Source: Hyphomicrobiales bacterium (lineage in GTDB: Bacteria > Pseudomonadota > Alphaproteobacteria > Rhizobiales > Methyloligellaceae). Taken from it: DNA of 51,789 nucleotides. The notes under the pieces are model-generated. The model was not told the DNA's origin and ran no database searches. It saw nothing but the letters and a program-made list of their open reading frames with translations. Each line of letters opens with the position of its first letter. Position 1 is the first letter of the stretch. Below, in pieces: positions 35,498 through 44,025 of the stretch. Made by a program: the position numbers and the translations under genes. Location of the stretch: NCBI GenBank assembly GCA_028280515.1, contig JANQLP010000162.1, positions 90,092 through 141,880 of the forward strand, read 5' to 3'.

Positions 35498-36364
35498 ATG
35501 CCGGAAAAGCCAATACGAATCGTCAGGACCGTATCCGATCTCCGCGAGGCCGTCGACACGTGGCGGTCGTCAGGTAAGAAGACCGTTCTGGTCCCGACCA
35601 TGGGCGCGCTTCATGAGGGCCATCTGTCGCTCGTTCGTCTTGCAAAGCAGACGGGTGACCGCGTCGTCGTGTCGATTTTCGTCAATCCGGCCCAATTTGC
35701 ACCACATGAGGATTTTGACAGCTATCCCCGGACATTTGAAGACGACCTCGCGCAACTCGCCGAGTTGACGGTGGATCTCGTGTTCGCGCCGCCGCGCGAG
35801 GAAGTCTACCCGGACGATTTCTCCACCCACGTGACCGTCGAGGGTCTGAGCGAAGGGCTGTGCGGGACGTCGCGCCCCCATTTCTTCGGCGGCGTCGCAA
35901 CCATCGTCGCCAAGCTGCTCAATCAATGCCGGCCGGACATCGCGATTTTCGGAGAAAAGGACTATCAGCAATTGCTGGTCATCCGGCGCATGGCCCGCGA
36001 TCTTGATACAGGCGCGGAGATCCTGGGCGGACCGATCGTGCGCGAAGCGGACGGCCTCGCCATGTCGTCGCGCAATGCGTATCTGACGCCACAAGAACGC
36101 AGCCGTGCGCCAGAGCTGCACAAGGCGCTCATCGATATCGCATCCGGCCTCGGAGCGGGCCAGGACGTCGAGGCACTTGTGAATGCAGGCCGCGAGAGGC
36201 TCACCACCAACGGGTTCGAGCTCGATTATCTCGAAGTGCGCAATGCCGACACGCTGCAGCCCGTTCACGGTCAGGTGCGCGAACCGGCACGGGTGTTCGG
36301 CGCCGTCATTCTCGGCCAGACACGTCTCATCGACAATGTTGAGGTTCCCGGGTCTCGTCGCTGA
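35498..36364 (+). CDS. panC: Pantothenate synthetase
   Basis: Makes pantothenate from pantoate and beta-alanine with ATP, for coenzyme A. The HIGH-like ATP motif is in MGALHEGHLSLVR, and other family blocks are FVNPAQFAPHEDF, SEGLCGTSRPHFF, FGEKDYQQL and SSRNAYLTPQER. The ATG at 35498 follows an in-frame GTG at 35495; either gives about 288 residues. It lies alone, divergent from the VWA gene and converging with DUF1489. No panB is in the window. Confidence 0.95.
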   Translation: MPEKPIRIVRTVSDLREAVDTWRSSGKKTVLVPTMGALHEGHLSLVRLAKQTGDRVVVSIFVNPAQFAPHEDFDSYPRTFEDDLAQLAELTVDLVFAPPREEVYPDDFSTHVTVEGLSEGLCGTSRPHFFGGVATIVAKLLNQCRPDIAIFGEKDYQQLLVIRRMARDLDTGAEILGGPIVREADGLAMSSRNAYLTPQERSRAPELHKALIDIASGLGAGQDVEALVNAGRERLTTNGFELDYLEVRNADTLQPVHGQVREPARVFGAVILGQTRLIDNVEVPGSRR

Positions 36365-36370
36365 GCCGGT

Positions 36371-36808
36371 TCAAATCAGACCGAGTTCGAGGAGTTCGGA
36401 CCGCATTTCCGGCGACAGTTGGTCCATATCACCGGAAAGCGAGCCGAGATCCTTCGGCGCATCTTCCACGTGCAGATACCGCCATCCCTGAAAGGCGCGG
36501 CGCGGGCGTGGTCGCGTCGGCACGAGTATCTTGTCGAGAACGATGTCGCAGCGGCGGATTCCGTCATCACCCCGCACCTCGCGCAGATCAATGATGCGTT
36601 GGCGCACCAGTACGACGCCCTTGATGACCCAATAGAGCGAACCGCCGTCCAGCACGTCGTCGCGTCGGCGCGGCATCTGGCGCGTGCGGTGAAAAAGCTC
36701 AGGCTTCTGTCCGTTCTTCTTCTGCTGCGCGAGGCGCCAGGCCTGCCGCTCCTGCAAATGCGTCACGCTGTCGATGCCGACACACAGTTTGATGAGGTGG
36801 ACGCTCAC
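36371..36808 (-). CDS. DUF1489 family protein
   Basis: A 145-residue alphaproteobacterial protein of unknown function. It begins MSVHLIKLCVGIDSVTHLQE and ends PEMRSELLELGLI; WVIKGVVLVRQRI, GWRYLHVEDAPKDLG and CDIVLDK are family-like stretches. GTG at 36808 has AGAGG six bases upstream. The open frame continues upstream to 37168, but that extension is Cys/Arg-rich with no relation to the family and was left out. The stop is seven bases from the convergent panC stop. Confidence 0.85.
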   Translation of the reverse strand: MSVHLIKLCVGIDSVTHLQERQAWRLAQQKKNGQKPELFHRTRQMPRRRDDVLDGGSLYWVIKGVVLVRQRIIDLREVRGDDGIRRCDIVLDKILVPTRPRPRRAFQGWRYLHVEDAPKDLGSLSGDMDQLSPEMRSELLELGLI

Positions 36809-37169
36809 GCTCGCCTCTTCACCCGTTTTGCCTGTTTCACGTCGTATCCTTGCACCCGCCGCATGAAAACCCTCTGTGACGCTCTTGGTACAAACTGCGC
36901 CCGCAATGGGCAAACCGGACCGGCCCACTACCCACAGCATGCTCACAATCCGGCTGGTACGGACCACACGTTGCCCGGCCATGCACCGGTTTTCTCTGCA
37001 TGTGAGCAATTCAGGGCCGGCGCTCACAACATGATATCCCACCGCATCCGCGCAAATCGACGCCAATCGTCGTCGATGCTCCGTCAACCGGCGCTTTCCC
37101 TGAGCGGTCGTATTCGCTATATCCCTGAACCATAAGACGTTCCGAAAATCGCGCGCCTTTGAGACCATA
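36809..37169. other. Divergent intergenic region, 361 bases
   Basis: Between DUF1489 and the ECF sigma gene. No credible gene is seen; open frames here have Cys- and Arg-rich composition typical of noncoding high G+C DNA. It must carry promoters for both sides. I looked for a GGAAC-type ECF promoter close to the sigma start and did not find a convincing one. Confidence 0.6.
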
Positions 37170-37715
37170 ATGGCCCAACCGCAACTCGATCAGCTCCTCC
37201 GCGCCGCCGCGAATGGCGATCAGGATGCATTTCGGGCCATTTATGACGCCACCAGCGCGAAACTGTTTGGGGTTGCCGTCCGTATATTGAAACGCAGCGA
37301 TCTGGCAGAGGACGTGACTCAGGACGCTTATCTAAAGATTTGGGACGCTGCGCCGAGTTACAGTCCCGATATCGGCTCACCCATGAGCTGGATGGTCGCG
37401 ATCACAAGGAATCGTGCGATCGACGTGTTGCGCAAGCGAACCGAGGTCGGAGTCGACGATCAGAAAGAGGTTATAGAGCAGGAAGACGAGACACCCGATC
37501 CATATGAACTGACGGCACAAAGCCGGGATTTGAAGGCGTTGCTCGGCTGTATGGAGATGCTCAAGCCGGATCAGCGACAATGCCTGCTGCTGGCTTACTA
37601 TTACGGCTATACGCATGAGGAAATCTCGGCGCGCATGTCGACGCCCGTCGGCACGGTCAAGAGCTGGATCAGGCGATCTCTCGCACGTGTGAAGAAATGC
37701 TTGGATGATGGCTAA
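37170..37715 (+). CDS. ECF-type RNA polymerase sigma factor
   Basis: A 181-residue sigma-70 family factor with regions 2 and 4 only. Region 2 shows DLAEDVTQDAYLKIWD and SWMVAITRNRAIDVLRKR; region 4 shows QCLLLAYYYGYTHEEISARM and TPVGTVKSWIRRSLARVKK. The following gene, overlapping by 11 bases, is an RskA-type membrane anti-sigma, so the sigma is presumably held inactive until an envelope signal. The target promoters cannot be deduced here. Confidence 0.92.
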   Translation: MAQPQLDQLLRAAANGDQDAFRAIYDATSAKLFGVAVRILKRSDLAEDVTQDAYLKIWDAAPSYSPDIGSPMSWMVAITRNRAIDVLRKRTEVGVDDQKEVIEQEDETPDPYELTAQSRDLKALLGCMEMLKPDQRQCLLLAYYYGYTHEEISARMSTPVGTVKSWIRRSLARVKKCLDDG

Positions 37716-38454
37716 GCGCGATCTTGACATATTTGCGGGCGAATACGTCCTCGGCACCCTGGATGCGGCGGAACGCACCGAGGCGGAGAGCCTGTTGCGC
37801 TCGGACGCGGACTTCGCCCGCGCCGTGCGCGATTGGGAGCAGCACCTTTCGCCGCTTGACGAAGCGGCAGACCCTGTCCAGCCGCCGACGGCGGTGTGGA
37901 CACGGATCGCATCGGCGATGGCCGCTGGATCGGCTTCGGCCAGCAATCCGCTGACCGAGCTTGCCAACCAGATGGTCGAGCTGAAACGAAGCCTTTCGAT
38001 GTGGCGATATGCGACGATGACGGCGATGGCCGCGATGGTCGCACTTGCGGTCGTCTGGCTCGGCGGACTTCAGTCGCCGTTCCAGGCACCTACGGCACCA
38101 GAGGAACGCTACGTCGCCATGCTGAAGAGCGAAGACGGCAAGATGGGCTTCGTGGTGACCATGGACATGTCCGGCAGACAATTCGCCATCAAACCGGTCG
38201 AAGCCCAGCAGCCGCAAGACGGCAGTTACGAGCTCTGGGCCATCATGAAGGACAAGAAGACGCCGATGACGCTCGGCCTGGTCGGAACCGACGCCTACGC
38301 CATGATGGACGCACCGACCACCATGCTCGACCGCAAGGAACTCGAGCAGGGCGTCGAACTGGCCGTCAGCATGGAGCCCAAGGGCGGCGCGCCGAAGGGC
38401 CAGCCCATGGGTCCGGTGATGTTCGCCGGCCTGTTGGTCAAGGCAACACCGTGA
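37705..38454 (+). CDS. RskA-type anti-sigma factor
   Basis: A 249-residue single-pass membrane protein. Residues 1-80 form the cytoplasmic sigma-binding part (DIFAGEYVLGTLDAAERTEAE, the anti-sigma zinc-less helical domain). One membrane span lies at about residues 94-113 (YATMTAMAAMVALAVVWLGG). The remaining 135 residues are periplasmic, with SYELWAIMKDKKTPMTLG in the RskA domain. It should bind the ECF sigma encoded immediately upstream and release it on a periplasmic stimulus. Either ATG 37705 or 37708 may start it. Confidence 0.88.
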   Translation: MMAKRDLDIFAGEYVLGTLDAAERTEAESLLRSDADFARAVRDWEQHLSPLDEAADPVQPPTAVWTRIASAMAAGSASASNPLTELANQMVELKRSLSMWRYATMTAMAAMVALAVVWLGGLQSPFQAPTAPEERYVAMLKSEDGKMGFVVTMDMSGRQFAIKPVEAQQPQDGSYELWAIMKDKKTPMTLGLVGTDAYAMMDAPTTMLDRKELEQGVELAVSMEPKGGAPKGQPMGPVMFAGLLVKATP

Positions 38455-38499
38455 GTGTGCCCGCGCACCATTGCGCCACAACACGAACCCGTTAAAACC

Positions 38500-41412
38500 T
38501 CACGAAAGCGTCTCCACAAGCGCTTCGACAACCGGCATGGCGTCACCGAAATGCGGTTTCAACCGGTCATCATTGTTGACCACGATTGACCAGATCCCGG
38601 AACCGCTAAGCATGATGAAAACCGCGAATTTCTTGCCGCTTTTTCGATAGTTGCCGGACGTCTGCAGCACCAATGGCCCGTCTAGCCAAATACGCTCCCA
38701 CCCACCGTCAAGCAGGGCGGTCTTTGTGAACGTCTCTTCAATCCGCTTAATCTGGTCGAGAAGACTTGCATCGTCTGATATCTTGTCGTGCCACGCCAAG
38801 CGGATCACATTTGAAGAACCCGGAGCCCGGAAATCAAAGTTCGCGGTCCTTGAGTTCGTCTTATCGTTGCTATGCACCCAACCTGCAGGAAGTGTTGTGG
38901 ACAGATCGGTCACCGGATTTGTCCAGGACACTCCCACCGCCACTTGCTCTTTGCGTTGCGCGGATCGTTCCGGTTCGCGCTTGGAGGACCCACCTGGTTG
39001 TTGCTTAATTGTCCTTATTAGCGACTTGACGATCGGTGTATTGGAAATGTCGTTCATCCGGCCTTTTGTAAAACTGTCAACTTGTATCCACCAGAATGTG
39101 GTTCCCGCCTTGTTAAGCAGGTGAGTGATTTGGGTGTTGCCTCGGAGACTCAGACCGTCTCGCCGAATCATAGACACTTCAGCGAAGCTGACTTCATACC
39201 AATCGCTTTCAAAGCGGATTCCCTCAGAATAGACCTCGTCAAAAATCTGTGTGTATTTCACAAGATCTATGCTGTCCGCGATATTCCGATCGGCAGTAAG
39301 ATACACCATCATCGATCCATCAGGCGCATCGAAGGCGTCGTATCTCTGCCCTTTCGAGGTCTTTAGAACCTCGTTTGTCCAACCTGCGGGAAGGGTTGCT
39401 GATAGACCGGTCACCGGATTTTTCCAGGAGGCACCAGCCGCCGCTTGTTCTTTGTGTTGCCCGGACGGCTCTTGTTCGCGCGCGGAGGAACCACTGGTTG
39501 GTTGCCTAATTGTCTTCACGAGCGATTTGACAATCGGAGTCCGTGCAAGATCGCTTTTGTCTGTATCTGCAGAACTAAGAATTACAATTTGCCAAAGTGT
39601 GGCTCCCGAGTCGTTAAGCAGGTAAGCAACGCGGGCGTTGTCCCGGAGACTCATACCGTCCCGCCGAAGCATCGAAACTTCATCGAATCTGACTTGATAC
39701 CAATCGCTTTCAAAGCGGGTATCTTTAGAATAGGCCTTGTCAAATACCTCCGTTTGTTTCGCAAGATCTATACTCCCCGAAATATCTCTATAGAAGGAAA
39801 GATACACCGACATAGACCCATCAGGCGCATCGAAGACATCGTGTTTCCTCTTGCCTTTCGAGGTCTTTACAACCTCGTGTGTCCAACCAGCGGGCAGAGT
39901 TATCGACAGGCCAGTGACCGGATTTGTCCACGAGATACCAGAGACCGCTTGTTCATTGCGTTGGGCGGACCGTTCCGGTTCGCGTGTGGAGGACCCGCTT
40001 GGCCTTTGCCCAATCGTCTTTATGAGCGATTTGACGACCGGAGTTCGAGCAAGATCGCTTTCGTCGGCATTTGCGGAACTATGAACGATGACCACCCAAA
40101 ACGTGGTTCCCCATTTTTGCAGCAGGTACATAACTTGCGTTTTGTCATCAAGTCGCCTCCCGCTCCGCCGCATCGTCGACACACCGTCGAGGTTGATTTG
40201 GCGCCATTCGTCAGTGAACTCGATCTCCGCGGGATGAACTTCGTCAAAGATCCTCGTGTATCCCACAAGGTCCAGGCTGCCCGATGCCTCTCTATCGGCG
40301 ACAAGGTATACCGTTCCTGATGCATCATGCGTCTGGAAGGCGTAGTATTCGTCTCCTTCCGGAGTCGTTAGCGTTTCCGTTATCCAACCGGCGGGCAGGG
40401 TTGCCGAAACGCCGGTCACCGGATTTGTCCATGAAGTCCTATTCGTTTCCGACTGTGCAAGCTGGTTTTCGCTTGTAATCGATTGGACTTCCGACCAGAC
40501 CAAAAGACCCGCGATGCCCGCAAAAGCCGCGATTCCTGCAGCCACGCCGGCTGCACGGCGTGCGGTCGTCATCGGCAGAACCTCGACATCGGCAAAGTTG
40601 CGGTCGTAGCCCGCCGGCCTACCCTTGCGCACGTCCAGATAGTTCAGAATCATGGCGATGAATGTAAACAGCGGAATGCCGATACCGTATCCTCCAAACC
40701 ATACGCGCAACTCGCGTTCAATGTTTCCGATAAGACCAAAGCGTCGTCGCCCGCCGATCGGCACCGCCCGCAACCCGAACAGCGCTTTCCCGAGAGAGTT
40801 GCCGAACATGGTGATCACGAGTCCATTTTGAATCATGGCAACGGGCAGGAGAATGAGTCCGAGGACGGCCTCATTCAAACTGCTCATAACGTCGTAAGCC
40901 TCCTTCCAGAGCCGTGGGAGCGAAAGCTCGAACAAAAGGCCGACGACAATGAGCATGATGCAAATGTCGAGTTGTCTGGCGAAAAAGCGCAGCCATGGCC
41001 GACCTTTGCTGGATGTCGATGCTGTCGCGCCGACCGTATCTTGACGGCCGGCATCCGAGACGCCACCGGAGCTACCTGACGCGTCCCGATCATTGGGAAC
41101 GCCGTCATCGCCACCTTCGCTATCGGCGCTCACAGGAAACCGAGGCACCGCCGACGGTGACTCCGAGCCGGGGCCGTCGCCCGATGTATGCGTCGAGCCA
41201 GATTCCGGTTCGTCAGGCGGCACAGGAGGCATGGCCACCGACTTCACGACATGCTCAAAATCTGCAACGGAACCGAGCGGCGTCCAGTCGTCCAACGCCG
41301 GACTCCAAACAAGTGTATCGCGATTGATTTTTCCGGAGCGGAGAAGAGCTTCTATTTTGTCTTGTGAGTAAGGGCCGTCTGACTGGTTATCGACAACGTA
41401 ATACCAATCCAT
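38500..41412 (-). CDS. GYF_2-RDD membrane protein with four tandem repeats
   Basis: About 970 residues. Residues 1-58 are a GYF_2-type domain (WYYVVDNQSDGPYSQDKIEALL, then WTPLG). A Ser/Gly/Asp-rich linker (60-135) leads to an RDD-type membrane domain (about 138-280: RFFARQLDICIML, FGNSLGKALFGLRAVPIGG, NRNFADVEVLP-like end), then a further hydrophobic segment (290-306). Four tandem copies of a ~167-residue unit start at 327, 494, 662 and 829 with SW-T/K-NPVTG-S-LPAGW and end near VVKSLIKTI; linkers repeat REPERSAQR. Copy 4 is the most divergent. The ATG at 41412 has AAGGA upstream. Function unknown; composition is less G+C-rich than the neighbours. Confidence 0.85.
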   Translation of the reverse strand: MDWYYVVDNQSDGPYSQDKIEALLRSGKINRDTLVWSPALDDWTPLGSVADFEHVVKSVAMPPVPPDEPESGSTHTSGDGPGSESPSAVPRFPVSADSEGGDDGVPNDRDASGSSGGVSDAGRQDTVGATASTSSKGRPWLRFFARQLDICIMLIVVGLLFELSLPRLWKEAYDVMSSLNEAVLGLILLPVAMIQNGLVITMFGNSLGKALFGLRAVPIGGRRRFGLIGNIERELRVWFGGYGIGIPLFTFIAMILNYLDVRKGRPAGYDRNFADVEVLPMTTARRAAGVAAGIAAFAGIAGLLVWSEVQSITSENQLAQSETNRTSWTNPVTGVSATLPAGWITETLTTPEGDEYYAFQTHDASGTVYLVADREASGSLDLVGYTRIFDEVHPAEIEFTDEWRQINLDGVSTMRRSGRRLDDKTQVMYLLQKWGTTFWVVIVHSSANADESDLARTPVVKSLIKTIGQRPSGSSTREPERSAQRNEQAVSGISWTNPVTGLSITLPAGWTHEVVKTSKGKRKHDVFDAPDGSMSVYLSFYRDISGSIDLAKQTEVFDKAYSKDTRFESDWYQVRFDEVSMLRRDGMSLRDNARVAYLLNDSGATLWQIVILSSADTDKSDLARTPIVKSLVKTIRQPTSGSSAREQEPSGQHKEQAAAGASWKNPVTGLSATLPAGWTNEVLKTSKGQRYDAFDAPDGSMMVYLTADRNIADSIDLVKYTQIFDEVYSEGIRFESDWYEVSFAEVSMIRRDGLSLRGNTQITHLLNKAGTTFWWIQVDSFTKGRMNDISNTPIVKSLIRTIKQQPGGSSKREPERSAQRKEQVAVGVSWTNPVTDLSTTLPAGWVHSNDKTNSRTANFDFRAPGSSNVIRLAWHDKISDDASLLDQIKRIEETFTKTALLDGGWERIWLDGPLVLQTSGNYRKSGKKFAVFIMLSGSGIWSIVVNNDDRLKPHFGDAMPVVEALVETLS
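38503..40434 (-). repeat. Four ~501-base tandem coding repeats
   Basis: The four copies of the domain in the GYF-RDD gene begin at 40434, 39933, 39429 and 38928 reading leftward, so the period is about 501-504 bases. Identity is high enough at protein level (same NPVTG, LPAGW, ESDWY, RDG-SLR, TPIVKSL landmarks) to indicate internal duplication, with drift in the last copy. Confidence 0.85.
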
Positions 41413-41554
41413 CCAAATTCCTTTCCGGGAATATTGGATCATTGGCAATAGAGAACTGTCAATCGGAAGACCGGCAAAGCTCCACAGCAAAGCTCGACCT
41501 CGCCGCCATTTCCGGCACGCGCAGAATCACTGGAGCCAGTCTCGACGGTTCAGG

Positions 41555-41953
41555 TCACTCCGGCATCTCGACCGGCCCGCCCGCCTTCTTCCACCCCGTA
41601 AACCCGGTTTCGATGTGGGCGACGGGTTTCAGGCCCATCCGCTGCGCCACCTCCGCCGCAAGTGCGGAACGCCAGCCCGACGCACAGTGAAAGATGTACT
41701 TCTTGTGCTGCGCGAAGACGTCCTTGTGATACGGGCTCGCCGGATCGATCCAGAATTCGAGCATGCCGCGCGGACAGTGAAACGCGCCCGGGATCTTTCC
41801 GTCCCGGTGCAGTTCGCGCACGTCCCTGATATCGACGATGACAACGCCGCCGTCACCGTGCAGCGCGATCGCCTCCTCCGCGGAAATCTCCTCGATCGCC
41901 TTCTTGGCGTCCTCGACGAGTTGCCGGACCGGCGTTGTGATGTCCTGTGCCAT
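41555..41953 (-). CDS. Rhodanese-like domain protein
   Basis: A 132-residue single rhodanese domain without a signal peptide. The active-site cysteine is Cys90 in IFHCASGWRSALAAEVA. VVIVDIRDVRELHRDGKIPGAFHCPRGML and ETGFTGWKKAGGPVE are standard rhodanese stretches. It may carry a persulfide sulfur for thiosulfate or other acceptors. A possible operon partner is the YdcF gene upstream, 16 bases away. Confidence 0.92.
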   Translation of the reverse strand: MAQDITTPVRQLVEDAKKAIEEISAEEAIALHGDGGVVIVDIRDVRELHRDGKIPGAFHCPRGMLEFWIDPASPYHKDVFAQHKKYIFHCASGWRSALAAEVAQRMGLKPVAHIETGFTGWKKAGGPVEMPE

Positions 41954-41969
41954 GTTGCTGCCTCCCCCG

Positions 41970-42803
41970 TTACAGCTGCTTCTGTTCAGGTGCCGGAAAC
42001 GGAACCTGCGTCCGGCCTGTCAACCAGTAGACGAGCAATCCGACCCATTCCCGCGTGGCGAGGTCCATACGCCGCCAACCTTCGGACGGCCTGTGAAAGA
42101 ACAGCCAGATATCGGTTTTCCCGCGGGTTCGGTAGTCGACCGGCCATGGCTCGACCTTGACACCGGCCATACGGAACACACCGATGGCACGCGGCATGTG
42201 GCTCGCGGATGTGATCAGCAACCAGCGTTGGTCCTTGTCCTCGCCCATCAGCTCGGCGCTGTATTGCGCATTCTGAAAAGTGTTCTTTGCCCGCGTCTCG
42301 AGCACGAACCTGTCCGGCCGAATTCCGAGGCTTTGCAGCAAGTCCGCCGCACCCTCCGCCTCGCTTTCCTTGGCCTTCAGAAACGAGCTGGACTCGCCGG
42401 TGAGCATGATCTTCGCGTTCGGATACCGCCGGGCCAGCGCCGCAGCCTCGACCAGCCGTTCGCCCGCCTCATTGAGCGTGATCACATTGCGGCTTCCCGA
42501 AACCGACATGTTCTGGACGCCGCCGAGGACAATGATCCCGTCGACGGGTACGTTTCCGGTCAGGTCCGCGCGCGAAAACCGTTCCTCAAGCGGAAGAATG
42601 AGGGCGTGTCCGGCGGGCGATATACCGATGACCAAAAGCAGAATGCCCGCGAGAAGCACAATCCTGCGGCCCGCCCGCGCCCAACGGCTCCACAGCATGG
42701 CGGTACCGACCAGAAGCAGGATCAGCACGGCACTCGACGGCTGGAGGATGAACCAGAGGATTTTTGACAGATAGAAGAACACGATCCGTTCAAACTCCGA
42801 CAA
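41970..42803 (-). CDS. YdcF family (DUF218) membrane protein
   Basis: A 277-residue protein with two N-terminal membrane segments (about 10-35 and 45-66), then a DUF218 domain with GIIVLGGVQN, IMLTGESSSF, ETRAKNTFQNA and ITSASHMPRAIGVF. ElyC/SanA-type proteins of this family affect envelope polymer synthesis, notably at the undecaprenyl step (family knowledge). The start is a TTG at 42803; no ATG or GTG fits better. The rhodanese gene follows. Confidence 0.85.
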   Translation of the reverse strand: MSEFERIVFFYLSKILWFILQPSSAVLILLLVGTAMLWSRWARAGRRIVLLAGILLLVIGISPAGHALILPLEERFSRADLTGNVPVDGIIVLGGVQNMSVSGSRNVITLNEAGERLVEAAALARRYPNAKIMLTGESSSFLKAKESEAEGAADLLQSLGIRPDRFVLETRAKNTFQNAQYSAELMGEDKDQRWLLITSASHMPRAIGVFRMAGVKVEPWPVDYRTRGKTDIWLFFHRPSEGWRRMDLATREWVGLLVYWLTGRTQVPFPAPEQKQL

Positions 42804-42851
42804 TGGACGGTCAGATGTCCATTTCTTTTATCAAATTACAGAGGGTGAGCG

Positions 42852-43295
42852 TTAGGACTGCTCACGTGCGCGCTTTTCGGCCTCGCGTTTCAGCATACGG
42901 TTCATCGCCTGAAAACCTGTCTCGAGCGCCTTCAATTCACGCCGATACATCGCTTCGCCCAACAGCCCCCGAAACACCTCGAAATTCTCGAACCGGCACC
43001 GTCCCGCATCCTCAGGTACGATACGGAATCCATGTTCTGCATCAAACAACCCCATGTACTTCTTGACTCGCCATCTGAATTCCCGGCCGTCGTCCACGTC
43101 AACGATCTCCGGCTCGAAAGACATCGTCTTCCCGCCAGGTGCGGCAATGCTCACGCGTACAGCGTTCCCCGGTGCCAGGCCGCCCGTCACTTTCATGACC
43201 GGATTCCAATCCGACCACCTGTCCAGATCGCTGATGACGTCCCAGACCTCGGTGGCGGGCGCACCGATTCCAATCTCAGTATGCAGTGTCTTCAA
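42852..43295 (-). CDS. SRPBCC family protein
   Basis: About 147 residues of SRPBCC (START-like) lipid/ligand-binding fold: TEIGIGAPATEVWDVISDLDRWSDWNPVM is the standard N-terminal strand-helix, and FRGLLGEAMYRRELKALETGFQAMN the long C-terminal helix. It may bind a hydrophobic ligand; none is indicated. I propose TTG 43295 (reading MKTLHTEIG) because GGAG lies nine bases upstream; the frame is open to 43427 with an unrelated basic N-terminus. Confidence 0.75.
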   Translation of the reverse strand: MKTLHTEIGIGAPATEVWDVISDLDRWSDWNPVMKVTGGLAPGNAVRVSIAAPGGKTMSFEPEIVDVDDGREFRWRVKKYMGLFDAEHGFRIVPEDAGRCRFENFEVFRGLLGEAMYRRELKALETGFQAMNRMLKREAEKRAREQS

Positions 43296-43399
43296 GAGGT
43301 CGCGCTCCGGGATTGCTCGGCGGCGCGAATGGTAACGCACGCGGGCCGCAAGCACAGTACCGCCCGTACGTTTCCTCCACAACTTCAGCTCGTTGGCAG

Positions 43400-43915
43400 T
43401 CAAAGATCTCCGAGCGCGTCGCGCCACGCGCGCAACTGAAGGGCGCGCGACGCCTTCAGCTCAATCGTGCAGGCAGGACCTGCGAAATCTGCCTGGTCCT
43501 GCGAGAAAAGAACGTAGGGAACGCGACAGTCGTCGGACTGATAACGGATCCAAAGGGACTGGGAATTGCGCAGCACCTCGCGCTGTCGCGGTGTGAGCCG
43601 TTTTTCCAGCCTTGCGAATTCCTTCTGAAGAAGCTGGCTCCAGAGGACGAACTCACGCTCGTCGCACTCCATCTGATCCTCACGATGCGCATTGTGGGGC
43701 ATTGCCTTGCAGGCCCCGGCCACGCGGCCGATGCAGTCGCGCCCGCTTCGGCCCGCGGCACGCTCGCCGTCGACACAAGTGGCAATTATGGCGTTCGTCG
43801 CATCAAGATCACCTGCCGCCAGAGGCTTCTGCCAGAGGGCGAACGCCAGGGCGGCCAAAAACGGGACGGCGAGCGAAAATCCACGGCATTGGCACATCAC
43901 GCGTCTCGGGGCCAT
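43400..43915 (-). CDS. LprI-like secreted protein (DUF1311)
   Basis: A 171-residue protein with an N-terminal signal (PFLAALAFALWQKPLAAG). Its exported part has several cysteines and the DUF1311/LprI pattern of a helical Cys-rich domain (ECDEREFVLWSQLLQKEFARLEKRL, then LRNSQSLWIRYQSDDC). Relatives are studied as lysozyme inhibitors (LprI in Mycobacterium). Whether this one inhibits lysozyme is not shown by sequence. Confidence 0.75.
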   Translation of the reverse strand: MAPRRVMCQCRGFSLAVPFLAALAFALWQKPLAAGDLDATNAIIATCVDGERAAGRSGRDCIGRVAGACKAMPHNAHREDQMECDEREFVLWSQLLQKEFARLEKRLTPRQREVLRNSQSLWIRYQSDDCRVPYVLFSQDQADFAGPACTIELKASRALQLRAWRDALGDL

Positions 43916-44025
43916 AGCTCGCTCCGGTGAATGTTGTGGATCGATACTTCACTATAGTGTCAGCGTCCAGACCCGCCTCAATCACGACCCGTTCAAACCT
44001 GCTTGAAGACCATCAACGCCACAGA

